A stretch of DNA of 41,941 nt from NCBI GenBank assembly GCA_934489735.1, contig CAKSSR010000016.1:1-41941 (forward strand), read 5' to 3'. This DNA is from an uncultured Eubacteriales bacterium (GTDB lineage: Bacteria > Bacillota > Clostridia > Oscillospirales > Acutalibacteraceae). A program made the position numbers and the translations under genes. The notes beneath the pieces are model-generated. The model saw only the letters and a list, made by a program, of their open reading frames with translations. It was not told the origin of the DNA and made no database searches. This document shows, piece by piece, positions 22,452-31,433 of the stretch; the stretch's first letter is position 1, and the number at the start of each line of letters is the position of its first letter.

Positions 22452-25040
22452 GTGGACGATGAAAAGAAATTGGAAGATATTTCTTTAACTCGAAGAAACG
22501 TCAGGTTTTTTATAAATCGATCGATTGTCAATATAAAGAATGACACTTTTATTAAGAATAGATACAACTCATTATTCCGGATAATGTTATTCTCGAAAAA
22601 TATAATAGATAGATACAATGCCTTTTCAGTTGATAAGAATCTTGATAGAGCTGTTATGGTTTTCTTAAAGAGATTTAAAGACAAGGCAGAAAAAGAAGAA
22701 GAAAAGAACGAAGACATTGAGGAATTGAAGAGTTTATTATACTTACTTAAGGATTATGATAACTTTAAGAATGATTTGATGGGACATCAAGAAGCATTTT
22801 TTGACAGCGTGTTAGAAGGAATAGGTCTTTCTTTAGCTAAGTTGAAGGTATCGGGAGAATTAGACAATGGCAATTTAGGAATAGACATGATAGACTTAGC
22901 TGGACTGTATTCAAAATCTTTAGGTAACAAAGAGCTCAGGCAGGATATAATTGACGAATGTATGGCAGCAATTGACGACTATGAGAAAAAGATAGGCAGA
23001 AAGTTTAAATATTATGATGAGACCATTGATAAAATGTCGGACAGAATGACAGGAACTAGCAAATCATCGAGCTATAGTTTCTTGGATTCATGTTTTGATA
23101 TGATAGATAGGCAGAATAAGAGCATAAATAAGAAATTATCAAAATTTGATGACAAAATTCTTGATCATGCTAAGAGAATCAATGCATTATCAGAGACTTC
23201 TTTAAAATTACTCAAGCATATATATAACGACAATAATATTCCTACTGGTAAGCAGATACTGAAAAGAGATTTTTCAGACCAAGAATTAAAATATGAAATA
23301 AGACGCCTTTTGGATGAAGAACTAAAAGTAAAGAAAAAAGATAAATCAGATATAAATGATTTGATTTACAAAGACTATGATAAAGTTTTATCAATTTTAA
23401 AGAATGAAGTAGAAAGTGATATTAAGGATTACTACGATAGATTGTTGAGTGATAGATTTAAACAATTTAAAGATAACTTAGATTTAGATAATATTTTCGA
23501 GAGAGATCGGGACGAATTCAGAGAGCTGATGGAAAGCTTTAAGAAAGAATTTTTGAGATATATGTCGGATCAGCTTGATGATACTGGATATAGCAGCATA
23601 AGCTTACTTGAAGAAAATATAATTAACTCTATTAACTTTATAAACGATTACAACTTAAATGAAATAAATAATCTGTATAATATAATCCAAGGAGATAATG
23701 ACGATAAAAAAGAGAAGGTTATTTCGATAATTAGGGAAGTTTATAAAGAGGATATAGGACCAAATTTTAACGACAACGACTTTGTATATAAGATAATAGA
23801 AAATAAGACTCAGAATATATATAAGAACGATATAAACAATTATGAACAAAAATTAGAAAATAAATTGAGTGTCATTAGAGAAGGTACTGACTTGATTGAA
23901 AAATACGTGGGAAGAAGCTTGGACGAAGCTGATAAGCCCCATGTAAATGAAATTGTAGTCGATGAAAGAGGTATTGGAGAAAGAGTTAGGTTTGAAGAAG
24001 AACAACTGCTCTCTAATAGATTTATCAAGCGTGATATACGTTCTGATAAGAAAGATAATACCGATAAATTGATAAAAAGTAAAATCGAAAGCGTTCAGAA
24101 TATAATATTGAGTACCATTAAGGATAGTATCGACGCAAATGAGAATATGACAAGCAAAGATAAGCAGGATACTATTAAATATATATATGACGAGATAAAG
24201 GATAATTCAGAATTTCAAAACATCGTTGCAGATGATATATTTAACAGCCAGGTGAACGTTACCAGGCGGGTTAAAAAGGCACCTAGTCCTCCAATTAAAG
24301 CTATGTCTAAAGAAATAAGAAATATGATTGATCTTGTCTTGCTCGAGAATGAGCCTGAATTTAAAGTTATAGATAAATTCGTTAGAAAAGATCATCCTGA
24401 AAAAGAACAAGTTGAAAGTGAATTGACTGGCTTTAAGGAAAGTAAACTAGTAAAAAAAGATTTGCCAGAATTGAGAAAGGTAAATAAAATTATTAATCCA
24501 ATTCTTGAAAAGCTCGAAATAATCGAAGATATGGAATCTGTAAATTATGAAATCTATAGAGAACCATTGGTTAAAAAGATCGAACATAAAGCTGTAAAGA
24601 ATCTTATTGGAAATATTATTGAATCAGAAGAACTTTTTATTAAGCCAGAAAGAAAAACTCGACGACTTGAAGAGGAAGTAGTTAATCTGGTTAACAAAAT
24701 TAATAAAGTTAATAAGACAGAGTCGCAAGAAGTGACAAATGTAAGTGAAAAAGTAGACCTCACTGATATAATTAATACTGAAAATATGCTGAAGGTTCAA
24801 AATGAAAAGAATGAGGAATTTATAAGGAACCAAGAAAGCAGAATAGATATATTGAATGAGTATATAGAAGAACAAAGAGAAACTATAAATATATTGAAGA
24901 GAGAACAAACGGAACAAAGAGAGCTTATTGAAGAAGTAATGAATATTCCTGAAAATGATTATGACTCAATAGGTACGAATATAATGAGTAAGATTGAGTC
25001 TGATATTAGAATGGAAAGAATCAGAAACGGAGTTATATGA
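22452..25040 (+). CDS. Long helical charged protein, candidate tape measure
   Basis: An 862-residue protein starting with GTG at 22452 after GGAGGTGAAG. It is rich in Lys, Asp, Glu, Ile and Asn, with long helical and coiled-coil stretches and no signal peptide or clear membrane span. The last 90 residues (about 775-860) form a heptad-like coiled coil (NILKREQTEQRELIEEV). I recognise no domain. It lies after the tail assembly chaperone and tube-like protein and before the LysM adaptor. Phage tape-measure genes lie just downstream of their chaperones, so this is the best tape-measure candidate in the window. The lack of hydrophobic segments is unusual for that role, and a structural scaffold is possible. 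Confidence 0.6.
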   Translation: MDDEKKLEDISLTRRNVRFFINRSIVNIKNDTFIKNRYNSLFRIMLFSKNIIDRYNAFSVDKNLDRAVMVFLKRFKDKAEKEEEKNEDIEELKSLLYLLKDYDNFKNDLMGHQEAFFDSVLEGIGLSLAKLKVSGELDNGNLGIDMIDLAGLYSKSLGNKELRQDIIDECMAAIDDYEKKIGRKFKYYDETIDKMSDRMTGTSKSSSYSFLDSCFDMIDRQNKSINKKLSKFDDKILDHAKRINALSETSLKLLKHIYNDNNIPTGKQILKRDFSDQELKYEIRRLLDEELKVKKKDKSDINDLIYKDYDKVLSILKNEVESDIKDYYDRLLSDRFKQFKDNLDLDNIFERDRDEFRELMESFKKEFLRYMSDQLDDTGYSSISLLEENIINSINFINDYNLNEINNLYNIIQGDNDDKKEKVISIIREVYKEDIGPNFNDNDFVYKIIENKTQNIYKNDINNYEQKLENKLSVIREGTDLIEKYVGRSLDEADKPHVNEIVVDERGIGERVRFEEEQLLSNRFIKRDIRSDKKDNTDKLIKSKIESVQNIILSTIKDSIDANENMTSKDKQDTIKYIYDEIKDNSEFQNIVADDIFNSQVNVTRRVKKAPSPPIKAMSKEIRNMIDLVLLENEPEFKVIDKFVRKDHPEKEQVESELTGFKESKLVKKDLPELRKVNKIINPILEKLEIIEDMESVNYEIYREPLVKKIEHKAVKNLIGNIIESEELFIKPERKTRRLEEEVVNLVNKINKVNKTESQEVTNVSEKVDLTDIINTENMLKVQNEKNEEFIRNQESRIDILNEYIEEQRETINILKREQTEQRELIEEVMNIPENDYDSIGTNIMSKIESDIRMERIRNGVI

Positions 25041-25062
25041 TAAAAGAAAGGAGATATAAAAA

Positions 25063-25797
25063 ATGCCAACTACAAAAGCTTTTATTCGTAAGTACAGTGC
25101 AGAGGGACCCGGAACCATACCCACAGTTGTTCCTGAACATCTTGTCTTTTTACTTAATCCAGCAAATTATAGTTTAAGTTTGGTACAAGATAGAGTTAAT
25201 GGTAATGCTGATAAAAATAAATTATATAAAAAACTTGAAGTAAAAATGAATATAAATATTACTACTGATGAAATGAAGGCTAAATTTGCAGCAGTTTTGG
25301 CACTGGCATGGATCCCTCCTACAACTTTAGCTACTATGGGCGTAGCTGCCTGTGAAGAATTTTTCAAATCTTTTGCAAGAGCAGACACTACTAATGACTT
25401 GGACCATCAACCGGATATGGCAAGCTTTCACTGGGGATTTGGCACTGAAGCTACTTTTTTAGGAGATTTAAGTTATAAGGGAACATTTACGAAATTTGAC
25501 TTTAAAGGTACGCCGGTAGAAGGTACTTATAGTATAACTATTACTGAAAGTCAACTTACGAACCAAATGGCAAATGACGTGTTAAAAGCAACAAGTTTTG
25601 TTGATAAATTTCTACCAATGGCATCACCTGATAGAAGTAAATGCAAAGTGGTACAGAGCGGAGTTTCATTATGGGATATAGCCAGAGCTGAGTATAATGA
25701 TGAAGATCAATGGAAGAACATAGCGAGGACTAACAAAATTTCTGATCCATTAGATATAGAACCAGGAAAAATAGTTAAAGTGCCAGCAATAACTTAA
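25063..25797 (+). CDS. LysM baseplate adaptor (Pvc7/gp53-like)
   Basis: A 244-residue protein. The N-terminal part (LVFLLNPANYSLSLVQDRV, then PTTLATMGVAACEEFFKSF) resembles the CIS adaptor that joins tube and spike. It ends in a LysM domain (about 195-243: SGVSLWDIARAEYNDEDQWK, then ISDPLDIEPGKIVKVP). In Afp/PVC the equivalent is Afp7/Pvc7, a tube-spike adaptor. AAAGGAGA is the SD, 22 bp after the long helical gene. LysM here probably serves protein-protein contact rather than peptidoglycan binding, as in other baseplates. Confidence 0.85.
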   Translation: MPTTKAFIRKYSAEGPGTIPTVVPEHLVFLLNPANYSLSLVQDRVNGNADKNKLYKKLEVKMNINITTDEMKAKFAAVLALAWIPPTTLATMGVAACEEFFKSFARADTTNDLDHQPDMASFHWGFGTEATFLGDLSYKGTFTKFDFKGTPVEGTYSITITESQLTNQMANDVLKATSFVDKFLPMASPDRSKCKVVQSGVSLWDIARAEYNDEDQWKNIARTNKISDPLDIEPGKIVKVPAIT

Positions 25798-25828
25798 TAG
25801 ATATATTAGTTTGAAAGAGAGTATTTAT

Positions 25829-27037
25829 ATGGGAGTTAAAGACGCACATGCTGCGCAAATAGTAGCACAAAGAAATAAATATTGTAATTATCAAAGATGT
25901 GAGTATTCATTATATGTTGATAAAGTATTATATGAAAGGACAGTTTTAGATTCATATGGACTTAATTCAATAGATGTATGCGTTCCGATGAAAGGGGCTG
26001 GAAGTGCAGTTATAAAATTTTCTATCTTTAACAGTACGTCTAGACAATTTGGTCCTATTCCAAAACTTGTTTCTACAATGTTTAATTTAGGTTCTATCGT
26101 AGAAGTAAAAATGGGCTATGGTAATACAGCTGCATGTGAAACTGTATTTAAAGGCTTTGTTTATATGATAGGAGAAGAATATGATTACATGTCTTCAGAA
26201 GAGTCACCGTCATTTGTTGTCACTGTCATGGATGCAAGAAAGCTTATGATGATAAATGGAAATAAGTATCAGATCTTGACCGGCAACGGTTATACAAGAA
26301 TTATTAAGTTAATACTAGATAAATATAGAGCAGTTTTAGATAGAATAGAAGTTATTCCAGGTGTGTCAAACCAGGCGCCAATGCAATTACCGCAAAATAC
26401 AAATGATTACGACTTTATAATGAATGAAATTATAGGCTGTGGAAAACTAGGATCAGATTTTTATGTATCTTGTGGAAATGCTTACTTAAAGCCAAGATCA
26501 ATAGAGCCACCTATAACGGATGTTGTTGCGCTTACTGTAAATACAAGAGAAGGGATAAACGAGTTAGACTATTTTAGACTTGATAGATCATTTGTTGATA
26601 CAACTTTAAACGTTTATGGAATTGACTATGATAAAGATACAGTGACGACGCCAGCTATTAATAAAATATTAAAGACGCCATCAAATCCGATGGCTCCAGG
26701 AACTGTTATAAAACCATTGGCTATACCAAAAGACGTTGTTGTATCTGATGTAATGTGCAACAATTATGATGATGCTACGTTTATAGCACAGAATTTAGCT
26801 GACGATGTAATGTATAAGACTTGGCATGGAGTTGGAAAGGGACATATGATTCCAAGTATTGCAATTGGCAAGTATATAGCTGTTGATGGCACGGATGCTC
26901 TTTCAATGGGAAATCACTACGTTACTATGGTAAGGCATGAGATCAGGAAGAAAAAAATAATAAGCAAGGGACAGGATAGAGGGGTTTCTGTTGTTGCTAC
27001 GACATATTTTGAGACAGAAGGGTATATGAATAAGTAA
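25829..27037 (+). CDS. gp27/gpD-like hub protein (N-terminal half of VgrG)
   Basis: About 402 residues from the ATG at 25829 (MGVKDAHAAQ), with GAAAGAGAG as SD; an in-frame TTG at 25811 is less likely. The sequence resembles phage late control gpD/gp27 hub proteins: an N-terminal beta domain (YERTVLDSYGLNSIDVCVPM), the region VKMGYGNTAACETVFKGFVY, a segment of domain swaps (TNDYDFIMNEIIGCGKLG) and a basic C-terminus (TMVRHEIRKKKIISKG). The hub forms the trimeric base of the spike. With the next gene it makes up a split VgrG-type spike. Confidence 0.85.
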   Translation: MGVKDAHAAQIVAQRNKYCNYQRCEYSLYVDKVLYERTVLDSYGLNSIDVCVPMKGAGSAVIKFSIFNSTSRQFGPIPKLVSTMFNLGSIVEVKMGYGNTAACETVFKGFVYMIGEEYDYMSSEESPSFVVTVMDARKLMMINGNKYQILTGNGYTRIIKLILDKYRAVLDRIEVIPGVSNQAPMQLPQNTNDYDFIMNEIIGCGKLGSDFYVSCGNAYLKPRSIEPPITDVVALTVNTREGINELDYFRLDRSFVDTTLNVYGIDYDKDTVTTPAINKILKTPSNPMAPGTVIKPLAIPKDVVVSDVMCNNYDDATFIAQNLADDVMYKTWHGVGKGHMIPSIAIGKYIAVDGTDALSMGNHYVTMVRHEIRKKKIISKGQDRGVSVVATTYFETEGYMNK

Positions 27038-27072
27038 ATTGTTTGCTGCCTAAAGATAAAGTTGTTTATATT

Positions 27073-27111
27073 GCCATAGATCCCATTGAGTAAAGACTGT
27101 GGGAGTTTGGC
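27073..27111 (+). other. Stem-loop between hub and spike genes
   Basis: GCCA...TCCCA pairs with TGGGA...TGGC across a 14-nt loop (27073-27111). No T-run follows, so it is not a clear terminator. It sits in the longest gap (133 bp) of the baseplate gene block and may be an mRNA processing or pausing element. Confidence 0.35.
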
Positions 27112-27170
27112 AGGTACATTATAAAATTAAATAAACTCAGGTATTTTTGTTTGCGATGGAGGTATAAAGC

Positions 27171-27896
27171 ATGAGTTTTTTAGAATCTTTACAACATACA
27201 ACTGGTAGATCTGGTCTTATGTTTGGGCTGGTTACTGCGACAGTAATTGCAATAGGAGATGGGAATAATGCGGGCAAAGTCAAAGTTAGATATGAAGTAG
27301 CTAATCAGATGCTGAATGATACGGACTTTATTCCAGTAATGACTCCATATGCAACAGGAGAAATGGGTCCTACCAGCCCCTATGGCGGTTATTATGGATT
27401 TCATATGATGCCCGAATTAAATTCAAGGGTTGTAGTTGCATTTTTAAATGGAGATAGAAACAATCCAATAGTAATTGGTTCACTCTATAGTTTTAATCAA
27501 AGGAAAGTGCCAAATGGAGTGAGCTTTGTAGATAATCACGTAAAGGCATTGGTTACGAAAAGTGGAAGCAGTATTAGTTTTGATGATACAAAAGGGTCAT
27601 CAGTTGTAAAGCTTTCAACGGGGCAAGGTAGCTACATATCTGTAGGTGATGCGGATCCTGCAGGAGGAAAGATGAATTTAATAATGATAAGTGATAAAGC
27701 TGGTACTAATTGTATAAGTATGAATTTGCAAAGTGGAAAGGTAGACATTAAAGCTAATACAACTATGACTTTAGCAGTAGGTGCTAATCAAATTATGATT
27801 AATAGTGCTGGGGTTACGATTGGAGCAGGCGCTAGTTCAATTATGGTTACTGCTGCTGGAGTTACGATTGCGGGACCTTCTATTATGCTTAATTGA
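27171..27896 (+). CDS. gp5-like spike protein (C-terminal half of VgrG)
   Basis: A 241-residue protein. The N-terminal OB-fold (TATVIAIGDGNNAGKVKVRY, then SPYGGYYGFHMMPELNSRVV and FLNGDRNNPIVIGSLYS) is the gp5/VgrG core. The rest is a beta-helix spike with short repeats (NLQSGKVDIKANTTMTLAVG, AGVTIGAGASSIMV). It forms the needle under the tube that pierces the target. No PAAR tip is encoded in it and no PAAR gene was found in the window. GGAGGT serves as SD. Confidence 0.88.
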   Translation: MSFLESLQHTTGRSGLMFGLVTATVIAIGDGNNAGKVKVRYEVANQMLNDTDFIPVMTPYATGEMGPTSPYGGYYGFHMMPELNSRVVVAFLNGDRNNPIVIGSLYSFNQRKVPNGVSFVDNHVKALVTKSGSSISFDDTKGSSVVKLSTGQGSYISVGDADPAGGKMNLIMISDKAGTNCISMNLQSGKVDIKANTTMTLAVGANQIMINSAGVTIGAGASSIMVTAAGVTIAGPSIMLN

Positions 27897-27938
27897 CAGG
27901 TTATATAGCTATTACTTAACGATAGGAGGCGGTTAAAA

Positions 27939-28364
27939 ATGGGTGAAGTAGATATTGCAAGAGACTTTATGGGTGTCGGGTTTAAATTTCCGATTCAAGT
28001 TGATGAAATGACTGGAAGGTTTAAGACATCCTCATATGAAGAAGACATACAGGAAGCAATAAGAATTATTTTAGGAACTAGACAAGGGGAAAGAGTTAGA
28101 AGGGCAGATTTTGGATGTAGGATTCATGAATATACCTTTGAGACTTTAAGTGAAGATATAATTTCAGATATGCAAAGCTCTATAAAGGGCGCATTAGAAG
28201 TTTGGGAACCGAGGATTAGAAATGTAGATGTAGAGATTGATAGATCGAACGAATCGAATGGAATGTTAGTATTTAATATAAGTTATGTGGTCAGGACTAC
28301 TAACAACCCTAACAACTTAGTCTATCCGTTCTATATTAATGAAGGATATGGCATTGAAGAATAG
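27939..28364 (+). CDS. gp25-like baseplate wedge protein
   Basis: A 141-residue protein of the gp25/W/TssE family. It has YEEDIQEAIRIILGTRQGER and VRRADFGCRIHEYTFE at about 38-70, then a central ISDMQSSIKGALEVWEPRI helix and a C-terminal beta strand (NNLVYPFYI). It is the wedge that binds the first sheath ring (Pvc9 in PVC). AGGAGGCGG is the SD; it is close-coupled to the next gene. Confidence 0.92.
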   Translation: MGEVDIARDFMGVGFKFPIQVDEMTGRFKTSSYEEDIQEAIRIILGTRQGERVRRADFGCRIHEYTFETLSEDIISDMQSSIKGALEVWEPRIRNVDVEIDRSNESNGMLVFNISYVVRTTNNPNNLVYPFYINEGYGIEE

Positions 28365-28389
28365 ATAAAATTTGGAAAGGATACTTGCC

Positions 28390-31300
28390 ATGGAGATAGC
28401 AAATTTAGACAAAAGAAAAAAGACAGATATTATAAAATATATAAATGATATATCGCACAGTTATACTCCGGAATGGAAATTTGACGAACAGTCACCAGAC
28501 ATAGGTAGTGCTTTAGCGCTAGTGTATGCGAATATATTTTCGTCTACTATAAATAAATTTAATAGAGTTTTAGAGAAGAATAAGATATCATTTTTCAATA
28601 GTATAGGTGCAACTATGCTCCCGGCAGTGCCATCTAAAGGCTACGTATCCTTTTCATTAGTTGCGGAAGATGTTCCAGGCTCGGAAGTAGAAACAGGTAC
28701 GAGAGTTGTATCTAATAACGGAGAAGAAGATATATATTTTGAGACAACTGACGACGTCTATGCTACGCCGGCATTGTTATATGATGTCTATCAAGCTAAT
28801 GATAAGATAGATATAATAAATCATATTTTTGACATAGAAAATCCAAGTTCATTCAAAGTATTTAATGAAGGCGGGAAGAACATACAAGAGCATGTATTCT
28901 ACATAGGAAGCAGACAGGCATTAAATATCAAGAATGATTCAATGGTAGAGTTAACTTTCTATGCCAATGAAAGCGTATCGATATCAGAACATTCAATAAA
29001 TGCGCTAGTAAACAAGGATTGTGCAGTATTTGAATATAAAACCATTGAGGGAGAGTATATAGAGTTTGACAATATATATACAAATGGAGAGAGCATAATC
29101 TTAAGCAAAGGGAAAGACCAACCTGAATTTGGATATGGTTATCTAGAGGAAGACGAAGAGTTTGAAGGGGTTCAAGACGAGGAGGAACTAAAGAACTATT
29201 GGATAAGATTAAGAGTCAAAGACATAAGCTTATTAGACAAATTCACGCTTACCAAAGTAGGAATTAGACCAAGAAGCATGAATATTTTACCGGATGTTAT
29301 ACAAGCCGGAGGGATAGAGAGCAATATTGACGAATTTTTTGCATTTGGGGAGAAATTTGCCTTATATAGCGAAGTATACTTTGGATCGGATGAAGTAATT
29401 TGCAAGAGGGGAAGCACGATCAAGCTTAGTTTTAACATGGATTTTATAAGAGTTCCGATGGATCTTCAAGAGCCGCAAGAGATTGACTGGAAATGGATAA
29501 TGAAAAGAGCAGACTTTCAGATAGAGCCAGAATACGATGCAATAATAGAGGAAGTAATATGGGAATATTATAATGGAAAAGGTTGGACGAGGCTATTCAA
29601 GGATAATAGTTATAATGAATCATTCACTCCAAAAGGAGGGACTATAGGTCAATTTAGAGAGCTAGTATTTGAATGTCCGAAAGATATTCAAAGCACAGCG
29701 GTAGGGGCGCATGACACTTTTTATGTCAGGGCAAGAATATTAAAAGCGAGCAACTTATACAAAGCAAGAGGGTATTTCATTTCGCCTTTATTGAGCAACG
29801 TAGCGCTCAGTTACAATTATGAAAAGAATGACGTAGTGCCTGATTTATTATATATAAAGAACAATGTAGAAGAAAATTTTATAACGAGTGAAGAGATCAA
29901 GAAGGACGAAGTAATATTTTATCCTTTTAAGCAGATAGGGACAGATGTTTTTTCATTATATTTTGGATTCAAATACCCACCGATAGGGTCTCCTATAAAA
30001 ATGTTCTTTGAATTGAAAGAAAATATAAATAATAGTGGAGCAAATTTAGAGTGGTCCTATTATGATGGAAGCAGATTTAAAGAATTGAATTCAGTTGATG
30101 AGACAGACAACTTTTCTAAATCAGGGATACTAACTTTTATTGGAAATAAAGATATGAAGAAATTAAAGCTATTTGGAAAAGATAGATATTGGATAAGAGT
30201 ATCGGACAGAGATAATTTCTTTTTTAATAAGATAGATAAGACACATTTACCGATAATAGACAGTATATACATGAACACAGTTGGAATAGTTAACGTAGAT
30301 TTTAGTGGTAATGAAGTTTTTAGGATAGACAAATATGAAGGGAAACAGACATTTAAGTTATTGAATAAAAAACTTAGAAATGTAGAGGTATGGATTGACG
30401 AAGTTAGTACTTTATCGCAGGATGAAATTAAGATTCTTGATAAAGAAGACAAGATAAATTTAGAATATGATGACTCGAAAGTATTGAAAAGTGCATGGGT
30501 GAAATGGGAAGAAGTAGAGGACATTATATTTTCATCAGCAGACGACAGAGTTTACATGGTAGACAGGAACGAAGGGGTAGTTACTTTTGGCGATGGAGTA
30601 ATGGGAAGGATACCGCCAGTTGGAAGAAGTGAGAACTTAAAGATAATTTATTCAAGTGGTGGTGGAGAAGGTTCAAACATAGACATCAACAAGATAGAAA
30701 GAATTGAGAGATCGATAGGATATATAAGCGAAGCTCACAATTATGATATGATACTTGGAGGATGTGACAAAGAATCTTTAAAAAGTGCAATAGCGAGGAA
30801 TGCAGCTTCATTAAAAAACAAGTACAAAGCAGTAACATCTAAAGATTTTGAAGAATTAGCAATGATGGTTTCGACAAACATAAAGAGGACGAAATGTTTT
30901 GCTGGTATAAATGAATTTGGGGAACGCAGTCCAGGTACAGTTACTTTGATAGTATTACAGAAGGATCATGAAAGAGGTAAGAATTTATTTGGAGACATGA
31001 AGAGTAAGATATATAACCTACTAGAGGACAAGATCCCTGGAAATCTATCAGTAATAGGCAAGTTTAACATAGTGGAGCCAACGTTTGTAAGCATAAATCT
31101 AAAAGTAGAGTTGACAGTGAAAGACTTTAACTTAATTTTCAAAGTGAAAAAGAGAGTTTTAGACAGACTTGAGAAATTTTTAGATCCTATTTACGGACAC
31201 TTTGATGATAATGGATGGGACATTGGAGATTTACCAACAGACATTCAAATCAGAAATATAGTGAAGGAAATAAAAGACGTAGTTTATGTAAAAAATGTAT

Positions 31301-31422
31301 ATGCAACTGCATTTGTTGACGACGTATTTGGAAAAGTCGAGGCAGACATGGATAAAATAAGAAAAAACAAGTTTGTATTACCGATAAATGGGGAACATGA
31401 AATAGTTATATCAGTAGAATAG
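28390..31422 (+). CDS. Baseplate J-like wedge protein 1 (gp6/Pvc11)
   Basis: 1010 residues from the ATG at 28390 (AAGGAT 9 nt upstream); an in-frame TTG lies at 28372. The N-terminal IDKRK-like segment is followed by YTPEWKFDEQSPDIGSALAL, typical of gp6-like starts. The middle has beta-rich insertions. The C-terminal third carries the baseplate J signature: VVTFGDGVMGRIPPVG, LKSAIARNAASLKNKYKAVT and DFEELAM, then ITLKVELTV-like SINLKVELTVKDF. It forms wedges around the hub. Baseplate J proteins in eCIS are usually two; this is the larger. Confidence 0.9.
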   Translation: MEIANLDKRKKTDIIKYINDISHSYTPEWKFDEQSPDIGSALALVYANIFSSTINKFNRVLEKNKISFFNSIGATMLPAVPSKGYVSFSLVAEDVPGSEVETGTRVVSNNGEEDIYFETTDDVYATPALLYDVYQANDKIDIINHIFDIENPSSFKVFNEGGKNIQEHVFYIGSRQALNIKNDSMVELTFYANESVSISEHSINALVNKDCAVFEYKTIEGEYIEFDNIYTNGESIILSKGKDQPEFGYGYLEEDEEFEGVQDEEELKNYWIRLRVKDISLLDKFTLTKVGIRPRSMNILPDVIQAGGIESNIDEFFAFGEKFALYSEVYFGSDEVICKRGSTIKLSFNMDFIRVPMDLQEPQEIDWKWIMKRADFQIEPEYDAIIEEVIWEYYNGKGWTRLFKDNSYNESFTPKGGTIGQFRELVFECPKDIQSTAVGAHDTFYVRARILKASNLYKARGYFISPLLSNVALSYNYEKNDVVPDLLYIKNNVEENFITSEEIKKDEVIFYPFKQIGTDVFSLYFGFKYPPIGSPIKMFFELKENINNSGANLEWSYYDGSRFKELNSVDETDNFSKSGILTFIGNKDMKKLKLFGKDRYWIRVSDRDNFFFNKIDKTHLPIIDSIYMNTVGIVNVDFSGNEVFRIDKYEGKQTFKLLNKKLRNVEVWIDEVSTLSQDEIKILDKEDKINLEYDDSKVLKSAWVKWEEVEDIIFSSADDRVYMVDRNEGVVTFGDGVMGRIPPVGRSENLKIIYSSGGGEGSNIDINKIERIERSIGYISEAHNYDMILGGCDKESLKSAIARNAASLKNKYKAVTSKDFEELAMMVSTNIKRTKCFAGINEFGERSPGTVTLIVLQKDHERGKNLFGDMKSKIYNLLEDKIPGNLSVIGKFNIVEPTFVSINLKVELTVKDFNLIFKVKKRVLDRLEKFLDPIYGHFDDNGWDIGDLPTDIQIRNIVKEIKDVVYVKNVYATAFVDDVFGKVEADMDKIRKNKFVLPINGEHEIVISVE

Positions 31423-31433
31423 GGGGGATTTTT

